Source: Polyangiaceae bacterium (GTDB lineage: Bacteria > Myxococcota_A > Polyangia > Polyangiales > Polyangiaceae). From it: a stretch of DNA of 37,824 nt. Positions within the stretch are counted from its first letter, which is position 1. Every line of letters begins with the position of its first letter. Shown here in pieces: positions 31,846-37,824 of this stretch. A program made the translations under genes and the position numbers. The notes under the pieces were generated by a model. The model searched no databases, had not been told where the DNA came from, and saw only the letters and a program-made list of their open reading frames with translations. The DNA lies in contig JAICQO010000068.1 in NCBI GenBank assembly GCA_025937835.1, forward strand, positions 1 through 37,824. Reading direction: 5' to 3'.

Positions 31846-32292
31846 ATGCGCATTTCCGCGATAATTGTCCGATCCGTGATCTTGGCTCTGGCGCTCTCCA
31901 GCATCGCTTGCAGCGACGACGAGGGGAGCGAGGACGCGTGCACGCCCGACGACCTCGACGGCGTGATTGGCGGCGACGTCACCTTCGAGGTAACCCTCGG
32001 CGACGACGCGTTCAGCCCCCGGATCCTGACCGCGCAGAACCGAGCCCTCGTGACCCTGACTCTGACCAACGACTCGAGCGAAGCGCGCGGGTTCTACGTG
32101 GAGTGCTTGCAGACCCCGAACGACGACGGCTGCCCCACCGAGTCGTGTTTTCCCGACGAGGCTCGGATCGACCCGATCGAGCCCGGTGAGTCGGCGACCA
32201 CGGAGTTCGAGGTCCCGCTCGTCGAGGGCGCGTACACGATCGTTTCGGCTCCCGGGGAGACGGAACCGAGCGCGCAGTTCATCGTCAAGTGA
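31846..32292 (+). CDS. Cupredoxin-like lipoprotein
   Basis: Predicted lipoprotein of 148 residues with lipid Cys22 (SIAC). The mature part looks like a single cupredoxin-type beta-sandwich: VTFEVTLGDDAFSPRILTAQ, ALVTLTLTNDSSEARGF, then IEPGESATTEFEVPLVEGAY. The His/Cys/Met copper ligands of classical cupredoxins are not evident; instead there is a CX8CX4C pattern (Cys in VECLQTP, DDGCPT and ESCFP) and a Cys at 32. It may bind a metal through Cys or form disulfides. Its stop overlaps the GTG of the TonB receptor by 4 nt (GTGA), so the two are coupled. Confidence 0.75.
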   Translation: MRISAIIVRSVILALALSSIACSDDEGSEDACTPDDLDGVIGGDVTFEVTLGDDAFSPRILTAQNRALVTLTLTNDSSEARGFYVECLQTPNDDGCPTESCFPDEARIDPIEPGESATTEFEVPLVEGAYTIVSAPGETEPSAQFIVK

Positions 32293-34394
32293 ACGGACAC
32301 GCGCTCCGGCTCGGCTTCGCATGGTGCCTGTGGTGCGTGCGGGCAGCGGCCGAGCCGAGCCCGAGCCCGAGCGTGGAGGTGCGCGGCGAACGCCCGGGCG
32401 AGCGGCGTGGCGTCTTCGATCTGGAGCTCGACCGCGAGCTCTTGCAGCTCTCGCCGCGCTTTCAGACCAGCGAGCTGCTGTCGGCCGCGCCCGGTTTTTT
32501 CGTCGATCACGAGGACGGGGAGGGGCTCGGAAACGACGTGTATTTGCGGGGTTTCGACCTGTCGCACGGCTCCGGCATCGAGATGCGCGTCGGGCTCGTG
32601 CCGATCAATTCGCCCGTGCACGTGCGGGGTCAAGGCTACGCCGACGTCAACTTCGTGATCCCCGAGGTCGTGAGCTCGGTGCGCGTCTCGGAGGGCAGCT
32701 ACGACCCACGCCAGGGTGACGCCGCGATCGTCGGGAGCGCGCGCTTCGAGCTCGGTGTCGCCGAGCGCGGCGCGCTCGCAAAGTTTTCCTACGGTTCGTT
32801 CAATCAGCAGCGGCTCGTGGGGCTCGTCGCGCCCGAGGGCCTGGACGAGAAGAGCTTCGCGGCCGTCGCGTTGCGCCGCACCGACGGCTTCGGCGAACGG
32901 CGCGAGGCGCGCTCGGGCACCGTCAACGCGCAGTCCGTGCTCGACCTCGGCTCGGCCGGCACGCTGACGCTGCTCGGCATGGCTTACGGCGCGCGCGCCA
33001 GCTTGCCCGGCGTCGTGCGAGAGGACGACGTCGACGCCGGTCGCATCGGTTTCTACGACTCTTACCCGTTTTACGCTGAAAATCAGTCCTTGCGCACGGG
33101 GCGCGTGCTTTTATCGGCGGAGTTTCGCCACCAGGGGCCGCGCGGCTCGGAGCTCGTGCTCGCGCCGTTCTTTCAGTGGAGCGACTTGCGCGCACGCGAG
33201 AACTACGCTGGCGTGCTCGAAGTGTCGGAGCTCGACCCTTCGGTGTTCGCGCAGGGCGACCTGTTCGAGACCCGCAACATCGAGAGCGCGCTCGGTCTGA
33301 CGGCATACTACGCGAGCGAGCCGCTGCGCGTCGGCGAGCAGAGCGCGATCCGCGTCGAGCCGGGGCTCTATTTGCGAGCCGGCGAAGGCGAACAGACGAA
33401 GTCGCTGCTCCGTCCGGAGGATGCATCGCCGTGGGATCGCCGTCTCGACGCGGACGTGAGCACGCTCGACGTCGGCGCCTATCTGGACTTGATCTGGATT
33501 CTGTCGCCGAAATGGACCTTGTCCGGCGGCGCACGCGCCGATCTCCTGCTCGCGGGGGTGTCCGATCATCTGGCTGGTTTGCGGCCGAATTCGCGCGACA
33601 CCGCGCAACCGGAACGCAACGTGGGCGGCGTCGCCGTCAGTCCGCGCGCGACCCTCGCCTACGAACCGAGCGAGGGCTTCACGCTGCAAGGCTCGTACGG
33701 AGAAGGCTTTCGCTCGCTCCCGGTGCCGTATCTGCGAGACGGCATGAGTCACCCCTACTCGAAGGTGCGCTCGGCGGAGCTCGGCATCACCACCGAGGCG
33801 GCCGAGGGGCGCTTCGAATCGCGGCTCGCGCTCTTCAACACCTGGGTCGAGAACGAGATGGTATTCGTCGCCGAAGAGGGAGGCCTCGACACCCAGCATC
33901 GGAGCGTGCGGCGCGGGCTGGTTGGTTCGTTCGTGCTCCGGCCGAGCAAGTGGCTCCTGGCGTCGACGGCGTTGTCGGTGACGGACGCCGTCTACCGCAC
34001 CCGAGTCGCGGGTATTTCGCACCGCGTGCCGAACGTCCCGCCGCTGCTGCTGCGAGCGGACCTCGGCGTGCGGGGGCAGGCAACGCGCGGCCGCGTCGTG
34101 CTCTTCGGGTGGAGATTCGGCCTGGGCTACACCTTTCTGTCAGGCCAGCATTTGTCGGATCTAGTCGTGGGCCCGGCGACGCACGCGCTCAACGCCTCGT
34201 TCGCGGTCCGCCCAGGCCCGTTCGAGCTCGGGCTCGACGTGTACGATCTGCTCGGGCGCAAGAACGCGGATCGCGCGGACTATTACGTGTCGAACTGGAG
34301 CCTCGAGCCGGGCCAGCAAGCGGCATCGCTCGCATCGCACCTGACGGCCGCGCCGCCTCGCACCGTGATCGCCTCGGCGACCGCCTACTTTTGA
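32289..34394 (+). CDS. TonB-dependent outer-membrane receptor linked to pqq
   Basis: Outer-membrane TonB-dependent receptor of 701 residues. Signal peptide to about 21 (RAAA|EPSPS), then the plug (about 45-155) with ELLSAAPGFFVDHEDGEG, DVYLRGFDLSHGSGIEMRVG, VRGQGYADVNFVIPEVV and ARFELG, then the beta-barrel ending in a C-terminal Phe (ATAYF). The plug lacks the common RGP.SALYG form and is of the GQGYADVNF type. The substrate is not readable. Its place between a cupredoxin-like lipoprotein and pqqABCDE suggests import of a metal or of PQQ itself; PQQ-transporting receptors (PqqU) and lanthanide receptors exist, but I see no sequence proof that this is one. The GTG start at 32289 overlaps the previous stop. 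Confidence 0.92.
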   Translation: MNGHALRLGFAWCLWCVRAAAEPSPSPSVEVRGERPGERRGVFDLELDRELLQLSPRFQTSELLSAAPGFFVDHEDGEGLGNDVYLRGFDLSHGSGIEMRVGLVPINSPVHVRGQGYADVNFVIPEVVSSVRVSEGSYDPRQGDAAIVGSARFELGVAERGALAKFSYGSFNQQRLVGLVAPEGLDEKSFAAVALRRTDGFGERREARSGTVNAQSVLDLGSAGTLTLLGMAYGARASLPGVVREDDVDAGRIGFYDSYPFYAENQSLRTGRVLLSAEFRHQGPRGSELVLAPFFQWSDLRARENYAGVLEVSELDPSVFAQGDLFETRNIESALGLTAYYASEPLRVGEQSAIRVEPGLYLRAGEGEQTKSLLRPEDASPWDRRLDADVSTLDVGAYLDLIWILSPKWTLSGGARADLLLAGVSDHLAGLRPNSRDTAQPERNVGGVAVSPRATLAYEPSEGFTLQGSYGEGFRSLPVPYLRDGMSHPYSKVRSAELGITTEAAEGRFESRLALFNTWVENEMVFVAEEGGLDTQHRSVRRGLVGSFVLRPSKWLLASTALSVTDAVYRTRVAGISHRVPNVPPLLLRADLGVRGQATRGRVVLFGWRFGLGYTFLSGQHLSDLVVGPATHALNASFAVRPGPFELGLDVYDLLGRKNADRADYYVSNWSLEPGQQAASLASHLTAAPPRTVIASATAYF

Positions 34395-34399
34395 TGCGG

Positions 34400-34434
34400 A
34401 ATTGCCGCACCGTGCGCGAGGTGCGGCAATTTTT
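34400..34434 (+). terminator. Intrinsic terminator after the TonB receptor gene
   Basis: AATTGCCGCAC (34400-34410) pairs perfectly with GTGCGGCAATT (34421-34431) across a 10-nt loop, followed by TTT. It begins 5 nt after the receptor stop codon. This 11-bp stem with a T-run is the best terminator in the window and separates the lipoprotein-receptor unit from pqqA. Confidence 0.85.
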
Positions 34435-34521
34435 CCGCGGACTTACACAGTCGTTCGGCTTGACGCGCTAGCGCTCGCGTGGAACACCAAACCGCACCAC
34501 CCTGTCTTGAGGAGCCACCGA

Positions 34522-34617
34522 ATGACCTGGGAAATCCCCGCCTTCGTCGAGATCGAAATGAACGCCGAGATCGGTTCGTATCAAGAAGACTTCGACAACG
34601 GCAACGAAGGCATCTGA
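34522..34617 (+). CDS. pqqA: PQQ precursor peptide PqqA
   Basis: 31-residue precursor of pyrroloquinoline quinone. It starts MTWEIPAFVEIEMNAEIGSY and contains the conserved Glu16 and Tyr20 (ExxxY) that PqqE cross-links. Typical PqqA peptides are about 23-24 residues; this one has an 11-residue acidic tail after Tyr20. GAGGAG lies about 8 nt upstream. In the 87 bp after the receptor terminator a TTGACG (34460-34465) overlapping the palindrome GCGCTAGCGC (34465-34474) is the likely promoter region. It is followed 58 nt later by pqqB. Confidence 0.95.
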   Translation: MTWEIPAFVEIEMNAEIGSYQEDFDNGNEGI

Positions 34618-34632
34618 GCGGCGTCGCCCGCT

Positions 34633-34647
34633 GGCGCGTTTCGCGCC
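34633..34647 (+). terminator. Attenuating stem-loop between pqqA and pqqB
   Basis: GGCGCG-TTT-CGCGCC forms a tight 6-bp GC stem with a 3-nt loop in the pqqA-pqqB gap. In other pqq operons a similar hairpin makes pqqA RNA more abundant than the biosynthetic genes, fitting the need for excess precursor. No long T-run follows, so it is more likely an RNA-stabilising or partial-termination element. Confidence 0.5.
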
Positions 34648-34675
34648 GTCTGATTTCAAATAGGAGGCGCGTCGT

Positions 34676-35593
34676 ATGCACGTGCGGGTTCTGGGCTCGG
34701 CCGCGGGTGGCGGTTTCCCGCAGTGGAACTGCGGTTGCCCGAATTGTCAGGGCGTGCGCGCCGGCAGCTTGCGCGCCAAGCCGCGCACCCAGGAGTGCGT
34801 GGCCGTCAGCGCCGACGGAGTCTCCTGGTACCTGTTGAACGCTTCGCCGGAGATCCGGAGTCAGCTCGAGAGTTTCCCCGCGTTGCATCCGAAAGGGCTC
34901 CGGCACACGCCGCTCGCGGGCATCGTGCTCACGAGCGGGGATCTGGATCATTGCCTCGGCTTGCTGTCGCTGCGCGAATCGCAGCCGCTCGTCGTGTACG
35001 CCACCGAGCGCACTCGCCATGGCTTCGTAGACGGCAACGTCCTCTACAAGACGCTCGAGCGCTTCGAGGGCCAGGTCAGCTGGCGCACGCTCAAGATCGA
35101 GGCCGAGGTCGAGCTACCCGCGCTCGATGGGCAGCCGTCGGGTCTCACCCTCCAGGCCTATTCGGTGCCGGGAAAGCCGCCACTGCACGTGAAGGGCCTG
35201 GCGCCGAGCTTGGAAGACAACGTCGCGATCCGCATCACCGATCGCAACACGGGCGGCGTGCTGGTCTACGCCTCCTCGGTGCGCGGCTATGCGCGAGTGC
35301 TCGAACGCATGGCGGTGGGGGCGACGGCGCTGTTCTTCGACGGCACGTTCTTCTCGAGCGACGAGCTGGTCGAGATGGGCGCGAGCGACCGAAAGGCCGA
35401 GGACATGGCGCACTGGCCTATCGGCGGCACCGAAGGCAGCCTGCATTTCCTGCAGGGGCTGCCGGTGTCGCGCCGGATCTATATCCACATCAATAACTCG
35501 AACCCGATCCTGAACGAGGACTCGGACGAGCGAGACCGCGTGCACGCCGCCGGCGTCGAGGTCGCCGAAGACGGCCTGGAGCTCGTGCTGTGA
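34676..35593 (+). CDS. pqqB: PQQ biosynthesis protein PqqB
   Basis: Metallo-beta-lactamase-fold protein of 305 residues that hydroxylates the cross-linked tyrosine intermediate. It opens with GSAAGGGFPQWNCGCPNCQG, where Cys19, Cys21 and Cys24 are the zinc-binding CxCxxC typical of PqqB. The active-site HxDxxG-like segment SGDLDHCLGLL follows, and the ending YIHINNSNPILNEDS is characteristic. AGGAGG lies about 8 nt upstream of the ATG. The stop overlaps the GTG of pqqC (GTGA). Function in the cytoplasm, acting with PqqA, C, D and E. Confidence 0.97.
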   Translation: MHVRVLGSAAGGGFPQWNCGCPNCQGVRAGSLRAKPRTQECVAVSADGVSWYLLNASPEIRSQLESFPALHPKGLRHTPLAGIVLTSGDLDHCLGLLSLRESQPLVVYATERTRHGFVDGNVLYKTLERFEGQVSWRTLKIEAEVELPALDGQPSGLTLQAYSVPGKPPLHVKGLAPSLEDNVAIRITDRNTGGVLVYASSVRGYARVLERMAVGATALFFDGTFFSSDELVEMGASDRKAEDMAHWPIGGTEGSLHFLQGLPVSRRIYIHINNSNPILNEDSDERDRVHAAGVEVAEDGLELVL

Positions 35594-36303
35594 GCGCGGA
35601 GCGCGCGCCGCGCTCCCGCGACGAGCTCATCGAGCTTTTGCGGCGTGAGGGCGAGCGCCGCTACCACGACGCGCACCCGTTCCACCGCCGCATGCACGAG
35701 GGCACGCTCAGCCAGGCCGAGCTCCAGCGCTGGGTGCTGAACCGCTACTACTACCAGACGCGGATCCCGATCAAAGACGCGCTGATCCTCTCCAAGTCGG
35801 AGGACCCCGCGTTCCGGCGCGCGTGGATCCGGCGCATCCACGATCACGACGGCGAGCGCGAAGGGGAGGGCGGGCTCGCGCAATGGCTGCGCCTGGCCGA
35901 CGGCGTGGGGCTCGACGTCGAGCTCGTGCAAAGCACGCGCGCGGTGTTGCCCGGCGTGCGCTTCGCGTGCGACGCGTACGTGACGCTGGTGCGCGAGCGG
36001 AGCTTGCTCGAGGCCGTGGCCTCGTCGCTCACCGAGTTCTTCGCTCCCGACCTGATGACCCGGCGCGTTCAGGCGTGGGAACGGCACTACCCGTGGGTCA
36101 AGGCCGAGACGCTCGAGTACTTTCGCAATCGCGTCACCCGCGCGCGCAGGGACTCCCACGAAGCCGTAGACTACGTGGTCGAGCACGCAAAGACGTACGA
36201 GCTCCAGACGCTGTGCGTCGACGCGCTGATCCGAAAGACCGAGATCTTGTGGCAGCTGCTCGACTCGGTCGAGGCGGCGGGCAGCGCGGGGGAGCGCGCG
36301 TGA
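35590..36303 (+). CDS. pqqC: PQQ synthase PqqC
   Basis: Catalyses the last step of PQQ formation, ring closure and eight-electron oxidation of AHQQ using O2. The 237 residues fit the family (heme-oxygenase-like all-helical fold). Hallmarks are YHDAHPFHRRMHEGTLS, VLNRYYYQTRIPIKDALIL, RIHDHDGEREGEGG and FAPDLMTRRVQAWERHYPWV. The GTG start at 35590 overlaps the pqqB stop, and its stop overlaps the GTG of pqqD, so all four genes B-E are coupled in a row. Confidence 0.97.
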   Translation: MSAERAPRSRDELIELLRREGERRYHDAHPFHRRMHEGTLSQAELQRWVLNRYYYQTRIPIKDALILSKSEDPAFRRAWIRRIHDHDGEREGEGGLAQWLRLADGVGLDVELVQSTRAVLPGVRFACDAYVTLVRERSLLEAVASSLTEFFAPDLMTRRVQAWERHYPWVKAETLEYFRNRVTRARRDSHEAVDYVVEHAKTYELQTLCVDALIRKTEILWQLLDSVEAAGSAGERA

Positions 36304-36584
36304 TCGAGCGCGACGCCCGCCCCAGGCTCGCGAGCAAGGCGCGGATCCGTCTCGACAAGCAGACCGGCCAGCAAGTGCTGCTCTACCCGGAGAAGGGCCT
36401 GGTCCTCAATTCGACCGGCGCCAAAATCCTGAGCCTGTGCACCGGCGAGCGCCGCTTCGAGGAGATCCTCGCGGCGCTGCGGGGCGACTACACAGAGGGT
36501 CCGGTCGAAGAGCTCGAGGCTCATGTCGAGTCGTTCCTCCGGAGCCTCGAGCAGCGGGGCCTCGTCGAAGGGCTGTCGGCGTGA
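36300..36584 (+). CDS. pqqD: PqqA-binding chaperone PqqD
   Basis: Small chaperone of 94 residues that binds PqqA and presents it to the radical SAM enzyme PqqE. Its winged-helix-like RiPP recognition fold is seen in ARIRLDKQTGQQVLLYPEKG, VLNSTGAKILSLC, RRFEEILAALRG and FLRSLEQRGLVEG. The GTG start at 36300 overlaps the pqqC stop and the TGA overlaps the pqqE GTG. Not fused to pqqC or pqqE, unlike in some species. Confidence 0.96.
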   Translation: MIERDARPRLASKARIRLDKQTGQQVLLYPEKGLVLNSTGAKILSLCTGERRFEEILAALRGDYTEGPVEELEAHVESFLRSLEQRGLVEGLSA

Positions 36585-37681
36585 GCGATGCGCCGCGCCT
36601 GTACACGCTGATCGCGGAGCTTACCTACCGCTGCCCACTGCGCTGCCCGTATTGTTCGAACCCGGTCGATTACCAGAAGCGAAAGAGCGAGCTCTCGACC
36701 GAGGACTGGGTGCGGGTGCTCACCGAAGCCGAGGCGCTCGGGGCGCTCAGTGTCAACCTAACGGGTGGTGAGCCGCTCTTGCGCGACGACCTCGAGGCGA
36801 TCGTCGCGGCCGGAAAACGCCTGGATCTGTACCTGAACCTGATCACGAGCGGGCAGCCGCTGCGACGCGAGCGGCTCGAGCGCTTGAAGGAGCTCGGGCT
36901 CGCGGCGGTGCAGGTGTCGATCCAGGACACCGACCGCGAAGCCTCCGATCGCATCGCCGGCACGCGCGCCTACGACCAGAAGCTGGAAGCCGCGCGCTGG
37001 GTCAAAGAGCTCGACCTGCCGCTCACGCTCAACGTCGTCTTGCACCGCGAGAACCTCGACCGCACGGCAGCGATCATCGAGCTCGCCGAGCGGCTCGGCG
37101 CGGACCGGCTCGAGCTCGCCAACACGCAGTACCTCGGCTGGGCGCTCGAGAACCGCGAAGCGCTGCTCCCGTCACGCGCGCAGATAGAGCAGGCGCGCGC
37201 TGTCGCCAGGGCCGCCAAGGAGCGGCTCAGCGGGCGCATGGAGCTCTTGTTCGTGCTCCCCGACTACTACGCCGACCGCCCCAAGGCCTGCATGAACGGC
37301 TGGGGCGAGCGCTACTTGCTGGTCTCACCCGAAGGCAAGGCGTTGCCGTGCCACCTTGCGCACACGCTGCCAGGACTCGAGTTCGAGAACGTGAAGGACC
37401 GGCCGCTCGCGGAAATTTGGCGGGATTCGCCCGCGATGCGCGCCTTCCGCGGCGACGAATGGATGTCGCCCACCTGCCGCAGCTGCGACCGCCGCAGCAT
37501 CGATTTCGGCGGCTGCCGCTGCCAGGCCTTCCACGTCACGGGCGACGCCAGGGCGACCGATCCCGTGTGCTCGCTGTCGCCGGATCACGGAGTCGTGCTC
37601 GCGGCGCGCGCTCGCGCGGAGTCCGCGGGCGAGCGCCTGGTCCAGCTCCGTTATCGTGGCGGCACGCGCCCGGTCACCTGA
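36581..37681 (+). CDS. pqqE: Radical SAM PQQ synthase PqqE
   Basis: Radical SAM enzyme of 366 residues that forms the C-C bond between Glu and Tyr of PqqA. The SAM [4Fe-4S] motif CxxxCxxC is at Cys18, Cys22 and Cys25 (TYRCPLRCPYCSNP). The TIM-barrel part includes LTGGEPLLR. The C-terminal SPASM domain has the expected Cys cluster (CMNGWGERYLLVSPEGKALP, then CRSCDRRSIDFGGCRCQ). The GTG start at 36581 overlaps the pqqD stop. The last about 45 residues after the SPASM Cys are slightly long. No pqqF is seen in the window. Confidence 0.97.
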   Translation: MSDAPRLYTLIAELTYRCPLRCPYCSNPVDYQKRKSELSTEDWVRVLTEAEALGALSVNLTGGEPLLRDDLEAIVAAGKRLDLYLNLITSGQPLRRERLERLKELGLAAVQVSIQDTDREASDRIAGTRAYDQKLEAARWVKELDLPLTLNVVLHRENLDRTAAIIELAERLGADRLELANTQYLGWALENREALLPSRAQIEQARAVARAAKERLSGRMELLFVLPDYYADRPKACMNGWGERYLLVSPEGKALPCHLAHTLPGLEFENVKDRPLAEIWRDSPAMRAFRGDEWMSPTCRSCDRRSIDFGGCRCQAFHVTGDARATDPVCSLSPDHGVVLAARARAESAGERLVQLRYRGGTRPVT

Positions 37682-37684
37682 GCG

Positions 37685-37824
37685 CTACCGGAGCCCCGAC
37701 TTGTTCAGCAGCTCCTGCGGGCAATTCACCTGCTCGTAGACGACGCGCGGGTTGTCGGCGGTGTTCAGCCAGTCGACCGTCCATTTGCAGCCATCGAGCA
37801 GCTGCGAGAAGCTGCCGTTCGAGA
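37685..37824 (-). CDS. 3' end of an unidentified protein (partial)
   Basis: On the minus strand an open frame runs from the window edge to a TAG at 37685-37687, giving a 45-residue tail that includes FSQLLDGCKWTVDWLNTADN and ends in PQELLNKSGLR. Almost every third position is G or C, which supports coding. Two Cys are present. It converges on pqqE with 3 bp between stops. The family is not recognised; it could be linked to the pqq region only by chance. Confidence 0.65.
   Translation of the reverse strand, partial: SNGSFSQLLDGCKWTVDWLNTADNPRVVYEQVNCPQELLNKSGLR

Noticed and set aside
32289-34394. Assigning the receptor as PqqU (PQQ importer)
   Set aside because: Only length and location fit; its plug motifs differ from those I recall for E. 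coli PqqU (YncD), so I left the ligand open.

Overview
The window is about 37.8 kb of very GC-rich DNA with strongly G/C-biased third codon positions. It is packed with Gly/Ala/Ser-rich lipoproteins, a Hanks-type Ser/Thr kinase, cysteine-rich surface proteins and a PEGA/TPR membrane protein. This gene style points to a myxobacterium (Myxococcota, probably Polyangiales). That assignment is inferred from style and not from a marker gene. No rRNA, tRNA, CRISPR array, insertion sequence or phage gene was recognised.

Layout. 1-8.6 kb: accessory and housekeeping genes. These are a PEGA/TPR membrane protein, a Cys-rich/RCC1-like lipoprotein, a DUF502 membrane protein overlapping pheA (chorismate mutase/prephenate dehydratase), an SCP2-like protein overlapping an unknown gene, a small Pro/Ala-rich lipoprotein and a lactonase-type beta-propeller lipoprotein. 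8.8-13.4 kb: a translationally coupled minus-strand operon of citrate synthase, Ser/Thr kinase and an exported prolyl oligopeptidase. 13.5-15.8 kb: an L,D-transpeptidase lipoprotein overlapping an HEXXH lipoprotein. 15.8-16.2 kb: a non-coding stretch with hairpins and a 23-bp tandem repeat. 16.2-19.5 kb: a PPi-type phosphofructokinase, and divergent from it a TPR/double winged-helix regulator followed by a cytosolic propeller.

19.5-28.8 kb: a seven-gene iron (siderophore) uptake operon behind a Fur-box promoter. In transcription order it encodes a TonB-dependent receptor carrying its own TonB C-terminal-like domain, three tandem paralogous lipoproteins resembling Bacteroides XusB (DUF4374), a PepSY_TM protein resembling XusC/FoxB, a DUF3325-like protein and a DUF3649-like protein. 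A possible His-rich mini-ORF lies in the about 300-nt leader. This looks like a XusABC-type system with a triplicated surface lipoprotein.

28.9-37.8 kb: on the minus strand, a histidine kinase and LuxR-type response regulator followed by a ferritin-like lipoprotein. Divergent from them, across a 20-bp near-perfect palindrome, lie a cupredoxin-like lipoprotein, a TonB-dependent receptor, an intrinsic terminator and a complete pqqABCDE operon. The arrangement suggests that PQQ production is tied to an outer-membrane uptake step and a dedicated two-component system, but no PQQ-dependent dehydrogenase lies in the window.

Translational coupling is pervasive: eleven gene pairs overlap by exactly 4 nt (ATGA, GTGA or TTGA), and eleven predicted products carry lipobox-type signal peptides.
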